In this document: positions 32,473-41,097 of the stretch, one piece after another
How positions within the stretch are numbered: position 1 is the first letter of the stretch
Layout of the letters: every line of letters starts with the position of its first letter
Assembly (NCBI GenBank): GCA_039586575.1
Contig: JBDHKD010000017.1
Span: 17,597 to 81,596 of the forward strand
Reading direction: 5' to 3'
Length of the DNA: 64,000 nucleotides
DNA from: G020344215 sp039586575
GTDB lineage: Bacteria; Gemmatimonadota; Gemmatimonadetes; Palauibacterales; KS3-K002
Translations under genes and position numbers: made by a program
Notes under the pieces: model-generated
What the model saw: the letters and a program-made list of their open reading frames with translations, nothing else
The model's database searches: none
What the model was told of the DNA's origin: nothing

Positions 32473-33693
32473 GTGACTCCAGCGAAACGTCGTATACGGT
32501 CGACGATCTTGCGAATCGGGTTGGCTTTGCCGCTACTGGCTGTAATGAGCGCCGAGGCGACAGCGATTCCCGCCTTCGCCCGCAAGTACCGGGTCAGCTG
32601 CCAGCTCTGCCACAACCCGGTCCCGACGCTGAACGAGTTCGGGAACACCTTCGCCGGCAATGGCTTCCGCTTCGCGGCGGAGGAGCCGCCCCGCGACACG
32701 ATCGACACCGGTGATCCACTGCTCGAGCTCGCGAAGGATTTGCCGCTGGCTCTGCGCTTCGATCTCTACGGTGTGGCCGTGACCGACGGACAGTCGGGAG
32801 CGGATTTCCAAACACCTTACAACGTCAAGATACTGACGGGCGGCACGATATCCCGGAAGCTCTCTTACTACCTCTATTTCTTCCTGTTCGAGCGGGGCGA
32901 AGTCGGCGGCATCGAGGACGCCTACATCTACTGGAACGACATTGGCGACGCTCCGATCGACCTCGTACTGGGTCAGTTCCAGGTTTCCGATCCGATGTTC
33001 AAGCGCGAGTTACGGCTCGAGTACGATGATTACGCAGTCTATCGAGCACGCATCGGCGACGTGCCCGCCGACCTCACCTACGACCGCGGAGTCATGGGCA
33101 TTTTTACGCCGGGCACCTTCACGATCAGCGGCACGGTGGTCAACGGGAACGGCAAGGGGGAGGCCGAACCGAACCGCCTGCTCGACGACGATCTGCTCAA
33201 GAACTGGTTTACCCACGTGACGAGCCCGATCGGGTCCAACCTGCGATTGGGCGTGATGGGGTACTACGGTCGACAAGACGGGGAGGCGCCCGGCGGACCC
33301 CAACTGACCAACGACCTCTGGATGCTGGGCGCCGACGCGACGCTCACGCTCAACCGCTTCGAAATCAACGCGCAGTACATCCACCGCGAGGACGACAACC
33401 CGACCTTCACCACGGACGAGCCCAGTGTCACGACCGACGGCGGGTTCGCCGAGGTCATCTACCGGTTCCGTAACGGCCGCTGGTATGCGCTCGGCCTCTG
33501 GAACTACATCGAGTGCAGCGAGCCGTTACTGGATGTCAGCCTGGGGGGCCCGGCGGACGTGAATCGCTACCACACGCTATCGGGCGGCGCCGGTTACGTG
33601 CTGAGGCGCAACTTTCGCCTGCTGGGCGAGCTCGGCTGGAATTTCGAGCAGGACGAAGCTCGCGCGATTCTCGGGTTCGTAACGGCGTTCTAG
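32473..33693 (+). CDS. Fused monoheme cytochrome c-porin (Cyc2-like architecture)
   Basis: The GTG at 32473 follows a strong AGGAGGAG box, giving 406 residues with a signal peptide and then IPAFARKYRVSCQLCHNPVP, where CQLCH (C43, C46, H47) is a single heme c site. The following FGNTFAGNGFRF is typical of this N-terminal domain. Residues about 85-406 are strand after strand with aromatic girdles and end in Phe (LGFVTAF), as an outer-membrane porin does. This heme-plus-barrel layout is that of Cyc2, the outer-membrane cytochrome of iron oxidisers, and of related uncharacterised proteins. Electron transfer across the outer membrane is plausible, but the substrate is not proven. A strong hairpin terminator follows (33703-33737). 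Confidence 0.8.
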   Translation: MTPAKRRIRSTILRIGLALPLLAVMSAEATAIPAFARKYRVSCQLCHNPVPTLNEFGNTFAGNGFRFAAEEPPRDTIDTGDPLLELAKDLPLALRFDLYGVAVTDGQSGADFQTPYNVKILTGGTISRKLSYYLYFFLFERGEVGGIEDAYIYWNDIGDAPIDLVLGQFQVSDPMFKRELRLEYDDYAVYRARIGDVPADLTYDRGVMGIFTPGTFTISGTVVNGNGKGEAEPNRLLDDDLLKNWFTHVTSPIGSNLRLGVMGYYGRQDGEAPGGPQLTNDLWMLGADATLTLNRFEINAQYIHREDDNPTFTTDEPSVTTDGGFAEVIYRFRNGRWYALGLWNYIECSEPLLDVSLGGPADVNRYHTLSGGAGYVLRRNFRLLGELGWNFEQDEARAILGFVTAF

Positions 33694-33702
33694 CCGGCGC
33701 CT

Positions 33703-33737
33703 GGCCGCGCTCGGCGAGTTATTCGCCGAGCGCGGCC
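33703..33737. terminator. Perfect 15-base stem terminator between convergent genes
   Basis: Two perfectly complementary 15-base arms (33703-33717 and 33723-33737) surround a five-base loop. It lies just after the cytochrome-porin stop and includes the stop codon and last codons of the convergent hydrolase gene (33719). It can serve both strands. Confidence 0.7.
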
Positions 33738-34546
33738 CTCAAGAACGCGACGGTTCGCGGCCACGCCTGCTCGGTCGCCCGAAGGTTGGCTCCTTCACGT
33801 CCCGACTGCTGGCGCAGGAAGCCGTGGCCGGCACCATCGTAGATCTCGAACTCGTACCGCTTGGCGAGTCTCTTCATCTCCTCGTCCGCCGGCGCGATAG
33901 TCGAATTCACTCGCGCGTCGTCACCACCGTAGAGGCCAAGAACCGCAGCTGAGATGCTCGACAACGCATCGTTCGGGGGCGACGACCCGTAATAGACGAC
34001 GGCGGCACCGAGGTTAGGCTGCTGTGTGGCGTAGCGGAAGCTCGTCGAGCCACCCCAACAGAAGCCGATCGACCCGAACACCGGTCGCGCCGCCGGCAGC
34101 GCCATCGCGTAGTCTGCCGCTGCGTCCAGCCGCAGCTTCACTTCCTCACCATCGAGCTCGCGGATCATGAGGCGCGCGGTCTGCTGATCGATGGACGCCG
34201 TGCCACCTCCATCCGGGCCCTTGCCGCTCAGCAGATCCGGCACGATGGCGATGAAGCCGTCGGCCGCCAGCTGGTCCGCCACGCCGCGGATCCAGTCGGT
34301 GAGACCTAAGATCTCGTGGATAACCAGCATCACTGGCGCATTGTCGCTGCGTTCCGGGTAGACCACCCAGGCGAGCACCGAGTCGCCTCGGGTGTCCGCG
34401 TACTTCACCCATTCAGCGTGGCGCGGCGACGCGTCGAGGCGCGCCACGGCACCTTCACCCGACGCGGGCAGTTCCTGTCCGCGCAGCGGGCCGGCGGCCG
34501 CCAGCACGGCGGCTAGCGCCGCTATCGTCATTCCTTGGCTTCGCAC
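33719..34546 (-). CDS. Secreted dienelactone hydrolase-like protein
   Basis: The 275-residue product has a signal peptide (MTIAALAAVLAAAGPLRGQ) and the dienelactone hydrolase fold: VMLVIHEILGLTDWIRGVAD near the N-terminus, the nucleophile Cys in GFCWGGSTS, Asp in LYGGDDARVN and His in YDGAGHGFLRQ. DLH family enzymes hydrolyse lactones and related esters; periplasmic versions have diverse, mostly unknown substrates. It is transcribed from the same strand as the SnoaL-like gene upstream (54 bases apart). Its 3' end forms part of a terminator stem. Confidence 0.87.
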   Translation of the reverse strand: MRSQGMTIAALAAVLAAAGPLRGQELPASGEGAVARLDASPRHAEWVKYADTRGDSVLAWVVYPERSDNAPVMLVIHEILGLTDWIRGVADQLAADGFIAIVPDLLSGKGPDGGGTASIDQQTARLMIRELDGEEVKLRLDAAADYAMALPAARPVFGSIGFCWGGSTSFRYATQQPNLGAAVVYYGSSPPNDALSSISAAVLGLYGGDDARVNSTIAPADEEMKRLAKRYEFEIYDGAGHGFLRQQSGREGANLRATEQAWPRTVAFLRAALGE

Positions 34547-34600
34547 GAGGCCTCCTGACGATGGTTGGTAGTGAGATGACTTCCGTAAGTCGCGGCGCCT

Positions 34601-35149
34601 CTACGGCAGATACTTCTCTGGTATTGGCAACTCAGGCGTTTCCGGCGTCCAGTAGATCGTGACGATCCACCAGCGCTCTCCGTCGTGCATCAGCTGGAAG
34701 CTGTTGATGCCGCGTGAGAAGGGCTCGGGATCGTCGGCGTTGCGTCGCGATTCATAGGTGCTGAAGGCGTGGACGACCGGCCCAAACCGCTCGCTGGCTC
34801 GGGCTATCTCTCGTTCGAAGAACCCGCCAGCCTCGAGCGACGGCCCGGCGGCCCGGATATAGTCTTCGACGCTCATCGCCCGCTTGAAGAATTGACCCTG
34901 CCGGTCGTTGCCCACCACGATCAGCTGTGCCTCGGGGACGAACAGGGACCGGAAGCGATCCCAGTCTCGGGGTCCGGCGGGTCCGGAGATGGCGTCATAG
35001 ACCGCCGCCATGATGGCGTCGATCGATTCCACGTCGCCGGCATTCACCTGCGACGATTGCGGCATCTCCGCTTCTTGCGCGCCGGCGGTCACAGCGGCCA
35101 GTACGAGCAGGCTCAGGCAAGCCAGAACGGATCGGCCGGTTCGCAACAT
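34601..35149 (-). CDS. Secreted SnoaL/NTF2-like protein
   Basis: From the ATG at 35149 (GGAGG nine bases upstream) the product is 182 residues with a signal peptide (ACLSLLVLAAVTAGAQE). The core reads DVESIDAIMAAVYDAISGPAGPRDWDRFRSLF (up to recognition) and ends with GERWWIVTIYWTPETPE, the layout of the NTF2-like/SnoaL fold, often annotated as nuclear transport factor 2 family. Such cavities bind small molecules. It is divergent from the M14 peptidase gene and may be co-transcribed with the dienelactone hydrolase-like gene. Confidence 0.78.
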   Translation of the reverse strand: MLRTGRSVLACLSLLVLAAVTAGAQEAEMPQSSQVNAGDVESIDAIMAAVYDAISGPAGPRDWDRFRSLFVPEAQLIVVGNDRQGQFFKRAMSVEDYIRAAGPSLEAGGFFEREIARASERFGPVVHAFSTYESRRNADDPEPFSRGINSFQLMHDGERWWIVTIYWTPETPELPIPEKYLP

Positions 35150-35380
35150 GACACGAAACCTCCGGAGAAGGTTTACAGCCCTGGGGAGAAAAACGGCTCG
35201 AAAGATGAAACGAAGGGAGGGGGAGATCAAGCTGGCGTCGGGGACGGCGGGAGTCTGGCGTCCTTTGGACGCTTCCGATAGAATCGCTTCACACTGGTGG
35301 ACACCAGCCACACACCCAACCCCGGCAGAGCCGAAGGCCGTGCCCACGTGGGCGGCCATCACCGAGAGGAGCTATCGCGA
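35150..35380. other. Divergent control region between SnoaL-like and M14 peptidase genes
   Basis: 231 bases with no credible gene. A purine-rich stretch (about 35190-35230) and a GATAGAAT element (35276-35283) on the + strand are seen, but no -35 partner at standard spacing could be fixed. Confidence 0.3.
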
Positions 35381-37975
35381 ATGATCAGGCGCCTCGCACT
35401 TGTAGCCCCAACCGCAGTTCTGGCAGTGGCGCTGGCCGGCACGGCGGAAGCCCAGATTCCCAGCTTCGCCGAAGTGACCGGTCACGATTTCGGTGAGCGT
35501 ATCACGCTTCATCACGAGATGGTCCGCTACCTGGAGACTCTGGACCAAGTATCGGAACGGGTCCGCCTGGTGGAGCAGGGCGAAACATGGGAGGGGCGCC
35601 TGGTGCCGGTGGCAATCGTCACGTCGTCCGAGAACCAGGCACGTTTGGAGGACATCAGAGCGGCGGCACGCCGGTTGAGCGATCCGCGGATCACGACGCC
35701 GGCCGAGGCGGCGGCGATCATGGCGGAACAGCCCATCATTATGTGGTACGGCGGCTCGATCCACGGTTTCGAGCTATCGGGCGCCGAAGGCCTGCTCAAG
35801 CTGCTCGAGCACCTGACCACGCGGAGCGACGCGGCGACCATGGAGGTGTTGGAGAATGCCGTCATCCTCATCGATCCGATGCTCAACCCGGACGGGCGCG
35901 AGGCATTCGCCAACCTGAATCATGAGAACATCGGCCGTGAACCGAATCCCAGCCGCTACGACTGGGCCAACGATTTCACCCGCTGGCAATCGCTGAAGTT
36001 CCGCACGGGCCACTACTACTTCGACATTAATCGTGACTGGTTCGCGCACACGCAGCGTGAGACCCAAGCCCGGGTGCCGACTATCGCGGCCTGGCACCCG
36101 CAGGTCGTGGTCGACGCTCACGAGATGGGCTCCGACAGCGAGTTCTTCTTCGACCCCGGTCAAGACCCCTACGCGCCGTACTTCCCGCAACACTCACGGC
36201 ACTGGTTCGAGATCTTCAGCCGAGCCTACGCCGCTGCCTTCGACTCGGCAGGTTTCGAATACACGACGCGCGAGCTATTCGACTACTTCTATCCCGGCTA
36301 TACCACCTCCATCGGTGACTACCAGGGCGCCGTCGGAATGCTCTACGAGCAGGGATCCAGCCGCGGTTTGGCTCTTACCCGGTTCGACGAGTCGATCCGC
36401 ACCTTAGCCGACGCCCTGGAACAGCAGTACCTGGCTGCATGGACCGCCGCCCGCACCGCTGTGCGTGAGCGGGCGACGCTGCTCACTCAGTATTACGAGT
36501 CGCTGCGCAGCGATATCGATGCAGGCGGCAGAGGAGTGCGCCGCTACTTGATCGCCCCGGAGGGCGACCCGCTACACATCGGCGAGCTGGTCAACATGCT
36601 GTTGCGCAACGGCATCGAGGTGGAGGTGCTCACCGAGCCGGCGCGACTGGGCGATGTCCGCGACCGCAGCGGGGCAACGTTGGGCCGGCGCGATTTCCCG
36701 GCCGGTACCTACGTGGTGGAGGCAGCTCAGCCGCGCAACCGCCTGGTTCGCATGCTGCTGGAGCCGGAGGTGCCGACCCCAGAAGAGTTCCTGCGCGTGG
36801 CGCGCGAGCGGATCGATCGGGCGGAGAGCCCCCGCTTCTACGACGTCACCGCCTGGTCGCTGCCGCTCTTGTTCAACGTGGGAGGCTACAGCTCGACCGA
36901 CGCCCGCAACCTGCCGGTGGAGCGGGTGAGAGGCCAAATCATCCCGCTGTCCCAAATGCCCGAGCGTGCGCCGCGCTACGCCTATCTGATCGACGGTAGC
37001 CGCGTGGCGGCGCTGAGCGCGCTCACTCACCTCAAGGCCCAGGGCTATCGGGCCGCGCTGATCCGCCGACCGACCAAGCTCGAAGGACAAGACGTAGCGG
37101 GCGGCACGGTGATCGTCCGGGTCGCCCACAACGACGAGACGGTGCACGCCGCGGTTCGTGAGGCGGCGGAGCGCTTTCGCCTTGAGGTGTGGGCGACCGA
37201 TACCGGACTGTCGGAACCCGGCTTCCCGGTTCTCGGCTCGCTGGACGAGGGCATGACCGTGCGCGAACCCAAGATAGCCATCCTCGCCGAGGACCCGATC
37301 TCCGGCTACTCCTTCGGTTGGGCATGGTACACGCTGGATCAGCAGTACGAGATCCCGGTGACCGTCTTGCGCGCCGGCCAAGTCGCCGAGAAGAACCTCG
37401 ACCGCTTCAACGTGCTCGTTGTCCCCTCGACCTCCGGATCTGCCCTGCAATCCGAACTCGGTGAGGCGGGCGTCGAACGCATCGAGACCTGGGTCCGGGA
37501 CGGTGGCACGCTCGTCACCCTCGGCTCGGCCACCGACTTCGCCCTCGACCTGGAACTCATCGATCTACGCTCCTGGTACGATCTCGAAGAGAATGAGGAC
37601 GCACAGCGGTTCAGCGTGCCCGGGGCCATCTTCAACGTCACGCTGAACGAGCACCACTGGATGTCCGGGGGGTTCACCGAGATGGAGTTGCCAGTACTCG
37701 TGAACTCCAACCGCATCTACCTGCCGCCGGAAGGTCCGCCGTCGAGGAGCAAGCGAGTCATCGCCAGCTTCGGCGCCGACGATGCGCGGTTGGTTTCCGG
37801 CCACGCCTGGGAGGAAAGCCTGCAGCGATTGCAAGGTGCCGTGTTCGCCTACGAGCAGACCGTCGAAGGTGGGCGCGTCATCGCCTTCACCGAGGACATC
37901 AACTTCCGCGCCTTCTGGCGCGGCGCCAACCGGCTGTTCCTCAACGCTGTGGTGTTGGGTCCTAGCGCGCCGTAG
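35381..37975 (+). CDS. Secreted M14-family zinc carboxypeptidase-like protein with amidotransferase-like C-terminus
   Basis: From the ATG at 35381 (GAGAGGAGC upstream) the product is 864 residues with a signal peptide (AVLAVALAGTAEAQ). The M14 zinc site is H128 and E131 in GSIHGFELSGAE with H247 in VVDAHEMGSD. A candidate catalytic Glu (E323) lies in GMLYEQGSSRG. FDINRDWF fits the substrate Arg motif. Residues about 620-790 look like a class I glutamine amidotransferase/DJ-1-like domain (KIAILAEDPISGYSFGW, LDRFNVLVVPSTSGS), as in the large M14 proteins abundant in Gemmatimonadota. It probably degrades peptides outside the cytoplasm. A strong terminator follows (37995-38034). Confidence 0.88.
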   Translation: MIRRLALVAPTAVLAVALAGTAEAQIPSFAEVTGHDFGERITLHHEMVRYLETLDQVSERVRLVEQGETWEGRLVPVAIVTSSENQARLEDIRAAARRLSDPRITTPAEAAAIMAEQPIIMWYGGSIHGFELSGAEGLLKLLEHLTTRSDAATMEVLENAVILIDPMLNPDGREAFANLNHENIGREPNPSRYDWANDFTRWQSLKFRTGHYYFDINRDWFAHTQRETQARVPTIAAWHPQVVVDAHEMGSDSEFFFDPGQDPYAPYFPQHSRHWFEIFSRAYAAAFDSAGFEYTTRELFDYFYPGYTTSIGDYQGAVGMLYEQGSSRGLALTRFDESIRTLADALEQQYLAAWTAARTAVRERATLLTQYYESLRSDIDAGGRGVRRYLIAPEGDPLHIGELVNMLLRNGIEVEVLTEPARLGDVRDRSGATLGRRDFPAGTYVVEAAQPRNRLVRMLLEPEVPTPEEFLRVARERIDRAESPRFYDVTAWSLPLLFNVGGYSSTDARNLPVERVRGQIIPLSQMPERAPRYAYLIDGSRVAALSALTHLKAQGYRAALIRRPTKLEGQDVAGGTVIVRVAHNDETVHAAVREAAERFRLEVWATDTGLSEPGFPVLGSLDEGMTVREPKIAILAEDPISGYSFGWAWYTLDQQYEIPVTVLRAGQVAEKNLDRFNVLVVPSTSGSALQSELGEAGVERIETWVRDGGTLVTLGSATDFALDLELIDLRSWYDLEENEDAQRFSVPGAIFNVTLNEHHWMSGGFTEMELPVLVNSNRIYLPPEGPPSRSKRVIASFGADDARLVSGHAWEESLQRLQGAVFAYEQTVEGGRVIAFTEDINFRAFWRGANRLFLNAVVLGPSAP

Positions 37976-37994
37976 TCCAGCCGCAGCGAGCGAC

Positions 37995-38034
37995 AGCACG
38001 GCCGGCCGCCCAACCGGGAGCGGCCGGCCGTGCT
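37995..38034. terminator. Perfect 15-base stem terminator between convergent genes
   Basis: AGCACGGCCGGCCGC (37995-38009) pairs fully with GCGGCCGGCCGTGCT (38020-38034) around a 10-base loop. It lies between the stops of the M14 peptidase and the MDR oxidoreductase and can end both transcripts. It is like the stem at 33703-33737 in length and lack of a long T-run. Confidence 0.7.
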
Positions 38035-39055
38035 ACTCCGCACTCGTGTGTTGTAACAGCACTTTCCCAACACTCTGACGCGACTCGATCAGCGCGTGCG
38101 CCCGCGCGGCATCAGCGAAGGGAAAGACCGCGCCGACGATCGGTCGAATGTCGTGCTCGAGGACGAAGGCGCTCAGCCGTTCGAACACCGCTTGCATTCT
38201 ATCAGGCGCGTCGAGCAGATAGCCCAGGTGTGTAGCCATCACGCCCGTGGAGGACTCGGCCAGGTCGGCCAGCTTCGCGCGCGGCATGTCGCGCCAGGTA
38301 CGCCACCACGAGATGGGGTTCCATCTTCTCAGGCTTAGACTGGCGAAGCCCGCCACCACGATCCGCCCAAAAGGATTCAATGCTTTCAAAGAGTCTCTGT
38401 AGATCGGTCCCCCTACCGTTTCCAGCACGACATCGACCCCGCCCGCCGCCGCGCGCAGACGCTCGAAACAGTCCGGCTCTCGATAGTTGAGCGCCGCGCC
38501 GGCACCCAGGGATTTCACCAGCTCGAGCTTCTCCCGGGAGCCGGCAAGGCCGCATACCTCGGCGCCGCACTTGGCAGCCAGTTGCACCGCCGCCGTGCCG
38601 ACTCCACCGGCGGCCGCCGTCACCAGCACCTTCTCGCCCGCTTGCAGGCGCGCCAGCTCCATGAGTGCGACCCAGGCGGTCATGTAGTTCACCGGGAAGG
38701 CGGCGTTCTCCTCCATCGTGAACCTCTCGATGATTGGGATGGCCCGCTCCGCCGGCACGGCTACCTGCTCAGCATAGCAGCCGTTCTGGGTACCCACCAT
38801 CACCGCCTGGTTCACCCGGTTAGCGTCCACGCCGTCGCCGACCGCGTCGATTACGCCGGCCCCTTCCATTCCCAAGACATAGGGGCGTTTCGGCGCCCAC
38901 ATGTACAGGCCCTTACGGGAGAGGACCTCCGCGAAGTTGATGCCGCTGTACTGCAGCTTGACCCGAACCTCACCCGGCCCGGGCTCCGGCTCCGGCAGGC
39001 TGGAGACCTTGAGCACGCCCGGGCCACCGGTCCGCTTCAACACGATCGCTCTCAT
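38033..39055 (-). CDS. Quinone oxidoreductase-like MDR protein (VAT1-type)
   Basis: The 340-residue medium-chain reductase has LQYSGINFAEVLSRKGLYMWAPKRPYVLGMEGAG (up to recognition) for the catalytic domain without zinc ligands. The NADPH site is VLVTAAAGGVGTAAVQLA, and the VVLETVGGPIYRDSLKAL and FASLSLRRWNPISWWRTW segments resemble the VAT1/synaptic-vesicle-protein branch of zeta-crystallin-like quinone reductases. It probably reduces quinones or enones with NADPH. It is divergent from the EamA exporter gene. Confidence 0.86.
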   Translation of the reverse strand: MRAIVLKRTGGPGVLKVSSLPEPEPGPGEVRVKLQYSGINFAEVLSRKGLYMWAPKRPYVLGMEGAGVIDAVGDGVDANRVNQAVMVGTQNGCYAEQVAVPAERAIPIIERFTMEENAAFPVNYMTAWVALMELARLQAGEKVLVTAAAGGVGTAAVQLAAKCGAEVCGLAGSREKLELVKSLGAGAALNYREPDCFERLRAAAGGVDVVLETVGGPIYRDSLKALNPFGRIVVAGFASLSLRRWNPISWWRTWRDMPRAKLADLAESSTGVMATHLGYLLDAPDRMQAVFERLSAFVLEHDIRPIVGAVFPFADAARAHALIESRQSVGKVLLQHTSAE

Positions 39056-39112
39056 CGTACAACTCTGCTCGCTTGTGTGATGGCCGTCGCCAAGTTACTA
39101 ACCCTGCCACCT

Positions 39113-40012
39113 ATGAGACGGAACATCGTCGCAGGTCACCTGGCCCTGCTCAACGTGCAGGTGCTGTTCGGGCTGTTCCCCATCTTCGGCACCCTTGCCT
39201 TCGTCGAAGGCGGCTTCTCACCGCTCGGCGTGGGAAGTTGGAGAATCGCCGCGGGCGCGCTGCTGCTGGGGTCGCTCGCCTTCGTGGCCTACGGCCGTAC
39301 GGCGCTGCCCCAGCGCCGTGATCTGCCGCGCTTCGCCGCCTGTTCGCTGCTCGGCGTGGCTCTCAATCAAGGACTCTTTCTGGAGGGGCTGGCTCGCTCC
39401 ACTCCGATGAACGCCGGCCTCCTGATGACCTTGATTCCCGTCTTCACTTTCGCGCTGGCGGCGGCGGTTCGGCAAGAGCACTTCAGCCTGGTGCGGGCGC
39501 TGGGTGTCGTCGTAGCGCTCGCCGGCGCCTTGCTGCTCCTGGTAGGTCAAGGGGGTCGCCTGGCAAGCGGCCACGGCTTCGGCAATTTCCTGATGGTGCT
39601 CAACACACTTTCCTACTCGGTCTTCCTGGTCCTCTCGAAGGAGCTGGTCGGCCGGTACCGCTCGCTGGTGGTAATCGCCTGGATCTACATCCTGTCGCTT
39701 CCGTATCTGCCTTACTTCATGGCGGGCGAGCGGCTACTCGCCGGCGCCGGCCAGACCGGGGCCTGGCTTTCGCTGCTCTACATCATCCTGGGCCCCACCG
39801 TGCTGGCCTACTTGCTCAACATGTTCGCGTTGGCGCGTGTGCGCGCCACGACGACCGCAGTGTACACCTACGCGCAGCCACTCGTTGCCGGCATAGCGTC
39901 GTGGATGGTCTTCGACGAGCGGCTGTCCACTCGGATCGGAATCGCCGCCGTCTGCCTGTTCGTCGGTATCTGGCTGGTGGGACGGCGCCCACCGGCAGTG
40001 GCGCACATGTAG
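39113..40012 (+). CDS. EamA/DMT family transporter
   Basis: The product is 299 residues from the ATG at 39113 (an ATG at 39080 would add 11 residues and leave little room for the divergent promoter). Ten hydrophobic helices form two EamA repeats; LGVALNQGLFLEGLARSTPMNAGLLMTLIPVF is the typical end of repeat 1 and GPTVLAYLLNMFALARVRATTTAVYTYAQPLVAGI (up to recognition) that of repeat 2. DMT exporters move amino acids or metabolites out of the cell; the substrate is unknown. Confidence 0.87.
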   Translation: MRRNIVAGHLALLNVQVLFGLFPIFGTLAFVEGGFSPLGVGSWRIAAGALLLGSLAFVAYGRTALPQRRDLPRFAACSLLGVALNQGLFLEGLARSTPMNAGLLMTLIPVFTFALAAAVRQEHFSLVRALGVVVALAGALLLLVGQGGRLASGHGFGNFLMVLNTLSYSVFLVLSKELVGRYRSLVVIAWIYILSLPYLPYFMAGERLLAGAGQTGAWLSLLYIILGPTVLAYLLNMFALARVRATTTAVYTYAQPLVAGIASWMVFDERLSTRIGIAAVCLFVGIWLVGRRPPAVAHM

Positions 40013-40041
40013 AGCGCCGCGCCGCTGGGGAGTGCAACGGA

Positions 40042-41088
40042 CTAAATCTTTCCGCCAAGCAGGTAGAGGACGACGGCGCTGAAGATCCCAACGGTGAGCA
40101 GCCCCAGGCTCGCCCAACCCATGACTCGAAAGACTCGCGCGTGCGGGCGCGAGCATAACCCGACGATGGCGATACCGGTCATCGTGACGGCAGCGATCGC
40201 TGTTAGCAGGTGCTGATCGCTGACGGCGCCCAAGATCGGGCCATCGACGTACGCCACGTCCTCAAAGGCGATGATCAAGAGATCGAAGAGGTTGCTGCCG
40301 AAGATGCCACCGATCGCCAGATCGACGGCACCGATCCGAACCGCCTGTATCGAGATGACGATCTCGGGCACCGACGTTGCAAGGGCCAATAAGATCGTGC
40401 CTACGAAGGTTTCCTCCCAACCCATGTTCACCGCCAGTGCCTCGCCGATGACGGGCAGCGCCGTGGCGGCCGCCATCAGCACGATCGCGTTGACGGTAAA
40501 CAGAAAGTAGACACGTCTCAGGCCTTCGGAGAACATGCCCGCACCTGCCGCATCGGCCAGTTCGGTCACCGCATTCTCACGCTCGAAGAAGAAGACGCTA
40601 CGCATGGCGATCACGTAGATCACCGGCGCGATGAGCGTAAAGGCCCCTAGGTGCCCGAAGCTGATTACGATCATGTGTTGCTGCACGAACATCGCGCTCG
40701 CCGCGGCGCCGAGCAGTACGACGCCGAAGCTAGCTGACAGGCTGTGGCCGTGCTTTATGCCGCGGTAGATCGTACCCGGGCGATAGATGAAGTCCAGGAT
40801 GGCGATGATGATCAGGTTGTAGATGCAGCTGCCGAGAGCCGAACCGACGGCGAGATCGGGCTCGCCCACCACGATGATCGCGCTCAATCCCGTTACCAGC
40901 TCGGGGAACGATGTCACCGTCGCCAGTAGTACCAGGCCGATCCAGGCACCCCCGAGCCCGGTGCGCACGGCGATCAGATCACCGTAGCGCGAGAGTCGCG
41001 TGCCGGTGACCAGGATGATGAGCAGGCAGATGAAGAAAGAGGACCAGGCGGCGAGCGGGCTGAGCGTGTAGATCAGGTCCGTGGACAT
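40042..41088 (-). CDS. Sodium/calcium exchanger (CaCA) family membrane protein
   Basis: The product is 348 residues from the ATG at 41088. It has about ten helices and both alpha-repeat motifs of the CaCA family: LATVTSFPELVTGLSA with GSALGSCIYNLIII, and LALATSVPEIVISIQA with GGIFGSNLFDLLII. In each, the acidic residue in the SxPE motif coordinates the cation. It starts 9 bases downstream of the P-type ATPase stop on the same strand, so the two likely form a cation (calcium) homeostasis operon. Confidence 0.88.
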   Translation of the reverse strand: MSTDLIYTLSPLAAWSSFFICLLIILVTGTRLSRYGDLIAVRTGLGGAWIGLVLLATVTSFPELVTGLSAIIVVGEPDLAVGSALGSCIYNLIIIAILDFIYRPGTIYRGIKHGHSLSASFGVVLLGAAASAMFVQQHMIVISFGHLGAFTLIAPVIYVIAMRSVFFFERENAVTELADAAGAGMFSEGLRRVYFLFTVNAIVLMAAATALPVIGEALAVNMGWEETFVGTILLALATSVPEIVISIQAVRIGAVDLAIGGIFGSNLFDLLIIAFEDVAYVDGPILGAVSDQHLLTAIAAVTMTGIAIVGLCSRPHARVFRVMGWASLGLLTVGIFSAVVLYLLGGKI

Positions 41089-41097
41089 GGGCAAAAG

